Shown here: piece by piece, positions 24,497 to 32,227 of the stretch
How positions within the stretch are numbered: the stretch's first letter is position 1
How the letters are laid out: every line of letters starts with the position of its first letter
Assembly: GCA_964509425.1 (NCBI GenBank)
Contig: CAZDWZ010000018.1
Span: 1 to 64,000, forward strand
Direction: 5' to 3'
DNA length: 64,000 bases
Origin: CAZDWZ01 sp964509425
GTDB lineage: Bacteria > Bdellovibrionota_C > UBA2361 > SZUA-149 > CAZDWZ01
The notes under the pieces: model-generated
Seen by the model: the letters and a program-made list of their open reading frames with translations, nothing else
Told to the model about the DNA's origin: nothing
Database searches by the model: none
Translations under genes and position numbers: made by a program

Positions 24497-27295
24497 ATGG
24501 ATCTCTCAGTAAACAAGACCGAGTCTCATGCATTGTCCCTTATCTTCTCGCGCGCGCTGATAGCCCCCATCCTCTTGGGCCTTGCTTGTTTCCTCATCTA
24601 TAACGCGAACCTCCGACAGATCGGTTCAGGGGACACGATCTCCGCGCGATACCTTCCGCTGATTATTCTCCGCGATCACACGCTTACGCTGGAGGCAAAT
24701 GCACGCCTGGTTGCATCCGGCCATACGCGAATCAAGCCCGCGAAGCAGTCAGGCGGATTTCAGGGCAAGGTCAACCACTTCGATCCCTGGACGTACTGGA
24801 TGATTCGCTCGCGTCGAAACGAGCTTATTTCGCTCTATCCCGTGGTCACACCACTTATCGTCGCTCCACTTTACGTTCCAGCGGTAATGCACTTGAACTC
24901 GCAGGGTTGGGAGCAGCCGCAGATCGGGCAAGTAGCGGTGTTGATGGAGAAGCTCTCTGCGTCGATTCTCGCCTCGGCCGCCTCTGTCGTAATGTATCTC
25001 CTGCTCCGGCGCGAAAGGAACCCGTGGGCGCTTCTCTTCACAATCGCGTTTGCATTTGGAACCAACACTTGGATGATCTCCAGCCAGGCGCTTTGGCAGC
25101 ACGGCACCGGCGAGTTGCTCGTTGCTCTCGCACTCCTGCTGGTAACGGCTCGCTCTTCACCCACGCGAATGGCGCTCCTTGGAGCGGTTTGTGTTTTGAT
25201 GGCCGCGAATCGACCCCCGGATGCGCTCATTGCCGGCGTGGTTATGCTGTTTGCTTTCTGGAGCCGGGGGTGGGCGGCCAAATGGTTGTTTGCCGGCGCG
25301 GTCGCACCGCTGGGCGCCCTTCTCTACTATAATATCTATGTCGTGGGGCACATCGCCGGCGCCTATGCGATTGCGACTCTTACCGAGAAATTTCTTCATT
25401 TCGGCTGGTCAGGGATAGCCGGGTTATTCGTCAGCCCGGCACGCGGCCTATTCGTTTTCACTCCGTTTCTTGTTTTCGTTCCCGTGGGCTTTTGGCAGCG
25501 TGTCCGGAGCTGCAATTCGGATGAGAGAAGACTTGCCACACTGTTAAGCTTGGCAGTCATCTCGCAAATCCTGGTGTATTCACAAGCTGATTGGCGCGCG
25601 GGAGTGTCATGGGGCCCGCGATGGCTTACTGATCTCTTGCCGATTCTTGTCTGGATGCTCGCACCCGCTCCCTGCGTATTGAATGTGATCGCTCGCCGGC
25701 TACTGATGCTGACCATTGCCATGTCGGTCGCCGTACAGGTGATCGGAGCGTTCTGGTATACAAAGACGAGCGACGAGATACTCTTTTCAGGTGATCAGAC
25801 ATCCGGGAACGGGGCGTGGGATTTCAGTAACATTCCATTCGTCACCGAGCTCCGCCATCCACCGGCGGGCGCTGAGTTGATTTATCCTTTGCGCGGATCC
25901 CTGGATATTGTCGGCTCGACTCGAGTTCATAACCTTCAAGATATTATCCGGCTGCAATCTGGAGACACGCTTGAAGGGTGGACCCTTGCCGGCCCACGCA
26001 CGCCGGCACAGATCGTGGCATTGATCGACGGAATCATCGTCGGCCAGACGAGCAGCTTCTTCACGCGGCCAGATGTAGATGCTGAGTTGAAAACCTCGGC
26101 AACTTCGGGTTGGCGGATTCCGGCCGAACTGCTTGGCGTACCGCCCGGCCAGCGCGTACTCCAACTCGCGGCGAGAATTCATCCAAGAAGTGATTTTCGA
26201 ATTTTTCGAGAACAGAGGGTCGACGTGAGCTCACCCGCTTCATCGGAAGCACCAGCGGTGCTTTCCGAGGCGCCGGTGTCGGAGATCACTCTGGGTAGCA
26301 TGGCCTCGCGAGCGGCCCTCTTGCTAAGAGAGCACCAGCAGAAATCGGGCTCTTGGCTCACGTCCCACACAAAAGAGCCGAGCTATGATAGTCCGCAGCA
26401 AGAAATGAACACGTTCTTGACTTCGATGATGGTGGACATGCTTTCACCGGTGTCACAACAGCACGGGCTTGACGATGCGGTAAAGCGCGGACGCGAACAT
26501 CTCGCAGCGCAGATCGAGAGCAATGGATTGGTGCGATATCACGGATTGCCCGACGCACCTGACATCGGCAAATTGGGGTGCGTGATTACTCCGGATTCTG
26601 ATGATACGGCTCTCGCCTGGAGAGTTTCAGGCGTTGCAGCTGAAGGAGTGAACGCGACTCACGATCCGAGACAACAGGGAATGCTGGATGAGCTCTCGCG
26701 TTATCGAGACGCAAGAGGTCTCTACCACACTTGGCTCGCACCGCGGGAACAATATCAGTGTTTAGATCCCGGACCTGATCCAAATCCAACGGACCTCACA
26801 ATTCAACTCCATATCTACCTTATGCTCCGTGAGCTCGATCCACCCGCCGCAAAGAAACTCTGCGCCGCGCTCCAACGCTCGATTTCGGATGAAGATGTTT
26901 GGGTGTATTATGCGAGAGCCCCTCTTGTACCGTACTTCCGCATCGCGGAGATGCGAGAACTCGACTGCGTGCTTCCACTGCCGGTAGAGCGGCTAGCGCT
27001 GCCCGCAAAGAATCAGGAAATATGGAGTGAGGCGATACGCCATTTGGTTGCGGAAACGGAATCGGCCTCCGGGGATGAGAGGCAACGGGCCATCGGCAGG
27101 ATATTGACGCGGTTGGGTGGCGCTGATTTTTCCGAGATCCGGCGCTTCCCGCCGCTTCTGTATCACAATGATTTGAGTGCAACGGTAAAGCGATTTTACT
27201 GGTCGGAGGATTTCGGTTACGCGCTCTGGCTTCGACTGTATGGAGCTCTCCGTCCGGAAGCGAGAACGGCAACCACTAAATTTGACCCGAACTAA
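24497..27295 (+). CDS. GT-C-like membrane protein fused to an alpha/alpha-toroid domain
   Basis: A 932-residue protein. Residues about 20-430 hold at least nine hydrophobic segments with the look of GT39/PMT-type polyprenyl-phosphate-sugar transferases: a first extramembrane loop after helix 1 (NLRQIGSGDTISARYLPLI, with the Gly-Asp pair typical of the catalytic loop), and NTWMISSQALWQHGTGELLVALALL. A soluble part follows (430-590), then from about 595 a helical region with SRAALLLREHQQKSGSWLTS and DSDDTALAWRVSGVAAEG. This resembles the terpene-cyclase/prenyltransferase alpha/alpha-toroid (DDT motif), although the general-acid DxDD is not intact. First gene of the envelope cluster. Start ATG 24497 has a distant GGAAGGAG. 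Substrate unknown. Confidence 0.75.
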   Translation: MDLSVNKTESHALSLIFSRALIAPILLGLACFLIYNANLRQIGSGDTISARYLPLIILRDHTLTLEANARLVASGHTRIKPAKQSGGFQGKVNHFDPWTYWMIRSRRNELISLYPVVTPLIVAPLYVPAVMHLNSQGWEQPQIGQVAVLMEKLSASILASAASVVMYLLLRRERNPWALLFTIAFAFGTNTWMISSQALWQHGTGELLVALALLLVTARSSPTRMALLGAVCVLMAANRPPDALIAGVVMLFAFWSRGWAAKWLFAGAVAPLGALLYYNIYVVGHIAGAYAIATLTEKFLHFGWSGIAGLFVSPARGLFVFTPFLVFVPVGFWQRVRSCNSDERRLATLLSLAVISQILVYSQADWRAGVSWGPRWLTDLLPILVWMLAPAPCVLNVIARRLLMLTIAMSVAVQVIGAFWYTKTSDEILFSGDQTSGNGAWDFSNIPFVTELRHPPAGAELIYPLRGSLDIVGSTRVHNLQDIIRLQSGDTLEGWTLAGPRTPAQIVALIDGIIVGQTSSFFTRPDVDAELKTSATSGWRIPAELLGVPPGQRVLQLAARIHPRSDFRIFREQRVDVSSPASSEAPAVLSEAPVSEITLGSMASRAALLLREHQQKSGSWLTSHTKEPSYDSPQQEMNTFLTSMMVDMLSPVSQQHGLDDAVKRGREHLAAQIESNGLVRYHGLPDAPDIGKLGCVITPDSDDTALAWRVSGVAAEGVNATHDPRQQGMLDELSRYRDARGLYHTWLAPREQYQCLDPGPDPNPTDLTIQLHIYLMLRELDPPAAKKLCAALQRSISDEDVWVYYARAPLVPYFRIAEMRELDCVLPLPVERLALPAKNQEIWSEAIRHLVAETESASGDERQRAIGRILTRLGGADFSEIRRFPPLLYHNDLSATVKRFYWSEDFGYALWLRLYGALRPEARTATTKFDPN

Positions 27296-27344
27296 AGACG
27301 CGCATAATGAAAGTCCTTCGAAGTCGTGGGAGTAAATAGCCGGT

Positions 27345-28289
27345 ATGGAAAGAGAACGTAACGCGATTTCAGAATCGAAAGATTCGTGCGAATTTTCGAA
27401 CTGCGTGCTCGCGGAGTCCCCTCTCGTGATCACTGGGATGCACCGTTCGGCGACATCGTTTGCCGCAAGTTTGTTCCACAACAGCGGAATTTCATTCGGT
27501 GACGAGCTGGTACCTGCTGACGCGGGGAACCTGCGAGGTCATTTTGAGGATGTTCGCTTTCAGGAATTTCACCGCGGGGTACTTCGAGAGAATGCACTCA
27601 GCGAACACGGCTGGATCCTCGACCAGCAGGTGCACCCTTCAGAGCAACGGAAACAAGAGGCATTGGAGATTGTTAAAAGCGCGGCCCGTCGCCCGGTTTG
27701 GGGCTGGAAAGATCCACGCACAACGCTCTTTCTGCAATTTTGGCAAAAGCTCCTCCCGAGAGCTCGATACATCTTCCTCTATCGGGCCGCCTGGGACGTG
27801 GCCGATTCGCTTTATCGCCGGAATGCTCCCCACGACCAGATATTCTCAGAGACGCCGGAATTTGCGATCGAAGTGTGGACACACTACAATCAGCGACTTC
27901 TCAGCTTTTTTGATGCGCACCCTGCCGCTTGTATATTGGTAAATGCTGACAGCCTGATTCGAGATCCCGGGATGTTTCAAGACCTCATCGAGGAACGCTA
28001 CAGCGTCGCATTGCGGACCTGTGCTTCAGAGACTTCCGACCCGCAACTCTACAATTCTCAGATCTCTGCGACTTCCCTTCCCGAAGTGGTCTGCCGTGAA
28101 TTTCCCGCCGTCCCGCGCATCTGGGAGGATCTCGAGCGTCGTTCGGACCTTCCCGCGTCGGACTCACAATCGAATGCGGGAGGTTACTCGGCGATGGTCC
28201 CTGTCGATGTTCCAACGAACATTCGAGATTGGGCAGATTGGCGAAGGTCGAGCGGAGCATCAAGTCGGAAGGAAACGAAGATTTTCTGA
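27345..28289 (+). CDS. Sulfotransferase family protein
   Basis: A 314-residue protein of the P-loop sulfotransferase superfamily (PAPS-dependent). The 5'-phosphosulfate-binding loop is ITGMHRSATSFAASLF at about residue 30, the RxGTS-type motif. A WGWKDPRTTLFLQFWQKLLP segment with the conserved Lys-Asp-Pro-Arg follows at about 120, and YIFLYRAAWDVADSLYRRN is the 3'-phosphate-binding Arg region. The C-terminal 70 residues are of lower complexity and may be divergent. The protein is likely cytosolic or membrane-associated and would sulfate a glycan or lipid made by the neighbouring glycosyltransferases. ATG 27345 is 50 bp after the GT-C gene, so an operon is likely. Confidence 0.82.
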   Translation: MERERNAISESKDSCEFSNCVLAESPLVITGMHRSATSFAASLFHNSGISFGDELVPADAGNLRGHFEDVRFQEFHRGVLRENALSEHGWILDQQVHPSEQRKQEALEIVKSAARRPVWGWKDPRTTLFLQFWQKLLPRARYIFLYRAAWDVADSLYRRNAPHDQIFSETPEFAIEVWTHYNQRLLSFFDAHPAACILVNADSLIRDPGMFQDLIEERYSVALRTCASETSDPQLYNSQISATSLPEVVCREFPAVPRIWEDLERRSDLPASDSQSNAGGYSAMVPVDVPTNIRDWADWRRSSGASSRKETKIF

Positions 28290-28307
28290 TTGCCGATGAC
28301 TGTGTTT

Positions 28308-28412
28308 AACCACAGAGGCACAGGGACACAGAGCAATCACAGAGGCGAAGCGGGATTAAATGAACTCTCACTGGTACCTGTGTTTCCTCTGTGCCTCCGT
28401 GTCTCTGTGGTT
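28308..28412. repeat. CACAGAG-rich inverted repeat
   Basis: Two 26-base arms (28308-28333 and 28387-28412) match at 22 positions as reverse complements; both start AACCACAGAG on their own strand. The loop is 53 nt. It lies between the convergent sulfotransferase and UbiA genes and could act as a bidirectional terminator. Similar CACAGAG-rich intergenic inverted repeats are familiar from unrelated environmental genomes. Confidence 0.65.
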
Positions 28413-28443
28413 CAACAGGATCACAAAGTTCACCTACGTTTCG

Positions 28444-29343
28444 CTACAGCCATCGAGCGATGAGGATCATCACACCGATTATGGCGAACAAAAATCGATA
28501 GCGGCGCTGAATCCATAATGTAGTCTCCAATCCAAACCCGCGCCGCAGTGCTTGCAGCGACCAAATGATATGGACTGCCCACAGCGCTAAGCTCCCCAAC
28601 AGGAGCTTCGGCAGAACACCGTATGCCGCCAGCCCGGAGGCGATGAGATACGCGGCACTAAACGTGAAAATACTTGCATAGAAGGTCTCCCGACGACCGA
28701 AAACGACGGCGTTCGTCCGAATCCCGTTTAATCGATCGGTATGAAAATCGCGCACTTCTTGATTGAGATGTCCTCCCGCAAAAACCAGTCCAAAGAACAA
28801 GCTGATGAGGAGCCCGTTTTTGTCCATCGCGTGAAATGCCGTGTAGCCAAGCAAGAAGTGGAGCGCACCGCCAAGAAAGTGATTGACCGACCCCATGACC
28901 GGCGCGCGTTTACCGAATGTGGAAGAACTCGAGTAGAGCAGCCCAAGGAGCGCGATAGCGGAACCGAACAAAAGCGTTAGACTGCCAAGAGCCGTGAAAG
29001 CCGCAAACGCGATGACAAACAGCGTGATGAGAATGCGGATGACTTCCACCCTGCCAATCCCCTGTCGAGGAAATACCATTTCCGCTCGCCGTGCATCCCG
29101 AGCGTCATTCTCGGATTCGACCAAATCATTAAAGAGAAAAATGTGCGCGGTAAGGGCAAAACTGCCGAGAAGCAGCAAACCGAGAGGCAAAATGGTTGAG
29201 CGATTCAGCTGAGCTCCAGCGAGCCAGCAGCCTAAAATCGGAGATGCCTGGAGAACCAACACCTCGGGTGCACGAGTAGCCAGAAAGTAACTGACGATTC
29301 GAGCATGCTGTTGCACTACGGATTCTAAATTCATGGTACTCAT
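28444..29343 (-). CDS. UbiA-family prenyltransferase
   Basis: A 299-residue integral membrane enzyme with eight or nine transmembrane helices. The two Asp-rich motifs that bind the Mg-prenyl-diphosphate are present: NDLVESENDARD (72-83) and QEVRDFHTDRLNG (195-207, Asp199/Asp203). The sequence between them includes YSSSSTFGKRAPVMGSVNHFLGG, the loop lining the acceptor site. UbiA proteins transfer a polyprenyl chain to an aromatic or sugar-phosphate acceptor; the cluster context (two GT-C proteins, a glycosyltransferase and a sulfotransferase) favours a lipid-carrier or glycolipid product, such as decaprenyl-phosphate-phosphoribose-like synthesis, over ubiquinone. This is inference. Opposite in direction to the cluster, possibly a separate unit. 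Confidence 0.85.
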   Translation of the reverse strand: MSTMNLESVVQQHARIVSYFLATRAPEVLVLQASPILGCWLAGAQLNRSTILPLGLLLLGSFALTAHIFLFNDLVESENDARDARRAEMVFPRQGIGRVEVIRILITLFVIAFAAFTALGSLTLLFGSAIALLGLLYSSSSTFGKRAPVMGSVNHFLGGALHFLLGYTAFHAMDKNGLLISLFFGLVFAGGHLNQEVRDFHTDRLNGIRTNAVVFGRRETFYASIFTFSAAYLIASGLAAYGVLPKLLLGSLALWAVHIIWSLQALRRGFGLETTLWIQRRYRFLFAIIGVMILIARWL

Positions 29344-29506
29344 GCAAGCTTCTCACAACGCTCTTACTTTCTCGAACAAAATCGTTGGTATGGACCCCTC
29401 GGGGAGATTGTGGTGTATTTCCTTCTCTGTTGTTCGCTCCGCATTCAAGTTCTCTGCGCGAGCGTCTTCAAACGACTGTACCGTAGTTTCGAACACTTAG
29501 ATCTCT

Positions 29507-32227
29507 ATGACAAGAACCGCTGTATTTACGATTTGCGCAAGAAACTACGTTCACTTCGCCACAACCCTTTTTCAATCGACACTTGAGCATCATCCCGACT
29601 GGGATCGGTATCTCATCGTTGTTGACGATGGCATTGATGAACAGGGTGCCGAAAGCGGCCTCTTCAAGGTAATACTTGCAGACGCGCTCGACATTCCGAA
29701 CAAGTCACATTTTTTCTTTCAGTACAAGCTTCTTGAGCTTTGCACAGCTGTTAAACCGTGGGCTTTTGAACACCTCATCTCTCATCTTTCGTATGAGCGA
29801 GTGATTTATCTCGACCCGGATATCCGCCTCTATTCTCCACTGGTTGAGCTAGAATCTCTCTTTGACGCCGGGAATGGAATAATTTTTACCCCACATTTGA
29901 CAGGCCCGCTTGATGACGGCGGGTATCCGAGCGAAAGAGAGATACTGCTCAGCGGGAGCTGGAATCTAGGATTTTGCGCGATTGATAATTCGCTCTCTGC
30001 GCAAAGCTTCATTCAGTGGTGGCAGAAGCGCCTGGAAAGGCACTGCGTCGTTGACATTGCTCGCGGATATTTTGTCGATCAGAAGTGGTGCGATCTCGTT
30101 CCCGGCTTGTTTTCAAATTTCGCTCCGTTGCGGCACGAGGGCTACAACACTGCCTACTGGAATCTCCCGCATCGAAAGTTGCAATTTGCCCGAGCTTCGA
30201 GAGCGCAGGTCGGTGCTCGAACGGCACTCGGGGGGAACGATCGACAGGTAATGGTAAACGACGTTCCGCTCCGCTTCTTTCACTTCAGTGGTTTTTCGCC
30301 TGAGTATCCTACGAAGCTGTCGATTCACGAGAACCGTGACTCGCTCGGGCAAAGTTCCATTTTACAATTTCTTGTCGCAGAATATTCGAAGCAGCTTTTT
30401 CGGAATGGATACGATCATTTTCGTAACCAACGAAACTATTACTCTGAATTTCGAGACGGTGAGAAGATCGCCGATGCGACTCGTCGAACGTTTCTGAAAC
30501 GAGCGCTAGAAGGTGCCCCGCTCCTCCCCGACGATGTTGATCCGTTTGAGCGGAGCGATTTTTGCACAAACCCTTCCTTATCGAACCACCCTTACTTGAC
30601 GTTCACACTCAACATGCTCGGTGTGTGGAATGCGCGTGTCGACCTCCAGGAAGCATTTCCAGATCCTGAATGCGACGATCTGCAGCATTTCCTAGAGTGG
30701 TTGGTGAATCACGGTGAGTCTGAGGGCGCCCTTCCGTCCAAGGAGATCGCACGAACCCGCCGCGAGCTGGAGATTGCTCGAGAACTTGCGCTGAATTCGG
30801 CAAGTGCGCAGACAACAGAGCCGCAAGTCGCTGCGCCACCCGAGCCAATCGCCCTATCGGAACCAACCGCGGTGCGGAGACCGGTTTGGCACCAACGGGC
30901 TAAGCGACGGTTCAAGCAGTATTTCTTGAACCGTGTTGGAGGAAAAGCTCCGGAGATTTCAAGCGAGATTCCGGCTCTGCAATCCCTCACTCCGGTAACT
31001 GAGCGCGCGCACGAGGAGAGCCATTCACCTTCGGAAAGTTCGCCCTCGGAAAGCCGTCTCCAAGAGCTTGCCGCGTTTGAATTCGGAGTAAAACTTGTCG
31101 GCTACTTCGCGGCGGTCTCGGGTGTCGGCCAAAGTATTCGAGGATGTGCCTCCGCCCTGGCCGCCGCAGAGATCCCGTTTTCGGTGGATGATTTAGCTTG
31201 CGCCAAGAAATCTCCCCAGAATCCTTCTGGAAAGACCGGTGCCAATCGTCAAGCCGAGTCCCGGTATCCAATTAATCTCTTTCACGTAAACGCCGACAGC
31301 ATCGTTCCAGCTCTTGCCGCGATGCCACCGTCCGACTGGCAAGGAAGATATAATATCGGGTTTTGGCATTGGGAAATGCCTCGATTGCCGGAGAAATTTG
31401 CGCCCTCCTATGAAAATCTAGACGAAGTGTGGACTTGTTCTAACTTTGTTCGAGACGCCATCACAGAACTGCGAGACGTTCCTGTTTCCGTTATTCCGCA
31501 TCCCGTGTCGCCTCCGAATCGACTGAAGTCATCACGAGAGGATTTCGGTCTTCCATCACGGCGATTTCTATTTCTCGCCATGTGCGACTTCTTCTCCTAC
31601 GCAGAACGGAAGAACCCTTTTGCCGCGATTCGAGCTTTTGCCGAACTGGATGCGGAGAAGCTGGGGATCGGCTTGGTCGTTAAAGTGCTGAACTCGTATT
31701 GGGACAGCCGGGCTGCGTTGAAAATTGAGGCAATGGTTAAAGACCTCCCCTACTGCTACGTTCTGGATGAAACGCTGACGCGAGAGCAGGTGTGGAACTT
31801 GCAGTACTCGTGCGACTCGTTCGTCTCTCTCCACCGCTCGGAAGGTTTTGGTCTCGGAATCGCGGAACATATGGCATTGGGAAAACCTGTGGTCGCGACA
31901 AACTGGTCGGGGAACGTCGACATGATGACCGCTGAGAATTCTTGTCCCGTAGATTACCGACTTGTCGAGCTGCAAGAGAACTTGGGTCCGTACGAGAAAG
32001 GCGGCATCTGGGCCGAACCGGACATCTTCCATGCCGCTTCATTTATGGAACGCCTCGCATCCGATCCAGAATACTACGGAACGATTGGCGAGCGGGGTCG
32101 AGAATATGCGCTGACGCACTTGTCTCCGGCGGCGATCGGTGCGCGCTATCGTCGGGAATTTGAGCGAATACTCGGTCGCCCGGCTTCCGAAAAATGGGGT
32201 GAGCGGCTGTATGCGAACTGCGCGTAG
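29507..32227 (+). CDS. Two-domain glycosyltransferase (GT-A type + GT4 type)
   Basis: A 906-residue cytosolic protein. Residues 1-320 form a GT-A-like glycosyltransferase: YVHFATTLFQSTLEHHPDWD opening, LIVVDDG, and the metal-binding DPDIRL (about 104) in VIYLDPDIRLYSP; GSWNLGFCAID and FFHFSG follow. A low-complexity linker (about 425-505) separates a GT-B/GT4-like half: YFAAVSGVGQSIRGCASALA, the acceptor-side GFWHWEMPRLPEKF, FLFLAMCDFFSYAERKNPFA and the nucleotide-sugar site HRSEGFGLGIAEHMALGKPVVATNWSGN. Such fusions make polysaccharides or glycoproteins by adding two different sugars in succession. Start ATG 29507. The next gene overlaps its end by 17 nt, so both are probably in one operon. 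Confidence 0.85.
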   Translation: MTRTAVFTICARNYVHFATTLFQSTLEHHPDWDRYLIVVDDGIDEQGAESGLFKVILADALDIPNKSHFFFQYKLLELCTAVKPWAFEHLISHLSYERVIYLDPDIRLYSPLVELESLFDAGNGIIFTPHLTGPLDDGGYPSEREILLSGSWNLGFCAIDNSLSAQSFIQWWQKRLERHCVVDIARGYFVDQKWCDLVPGLFSNFAPLRHEGYNTAYWNLPHRKLQFARASRAQVGARTALGGNDRQVMVNDVPLRFFHFSGFSPEYPTKLSIHENRDSLGQSSILQFLVAEYSKQLFRNGYDHFRNQRNYYSEFRDGEKIADATRRTFLKRALEGAPLLPDDVDPFERSDFCTNPSLSNHPYLTFTLNMLGVWNARVDLQEAFPDPECDDLQHFLEWLVNHGESEGALPSKEIARTRRELEIARELALNSASAQTTEPQVAAPPEPIALSEPTAVRRPVWHQRAKRRFKQYFLNRVGGKAPEISSEIPALQSLTPVTERAHEESHSPSESSPSESRLQELAAFEFGVKLVGYFAAVSGVGQSIRGCASALAAAEIPFSVDDLACAKKSPQNPSGKTGANRQAESRYPINLFHVNADSIVPALAAMPPSDWQGRYNIGFWHWEMPRLPEKFAPSYENLDEVWTCSNFVRDAITELRDVPVSVIPHPVSPPNRLKSSREDFGLPSRRFLFLAMCDFFSYAERKNPFAAIRAFAELDAEKLGIGLVVKVLNSYWDSRAALKIEAMVKDLPYCYVLDETLTREQVWNLQYSCDSFVSLHRSEGFGLGIAEHMALGKPVVATNWSGNVDMMTAENSCPVDYRLVELQENLGPYEKGGIWAEPDIFHAASFMERLASDPEYYGTIGERGREYALTHLSPAAIGARYRREFERILGRPASEKWGERLYANCA

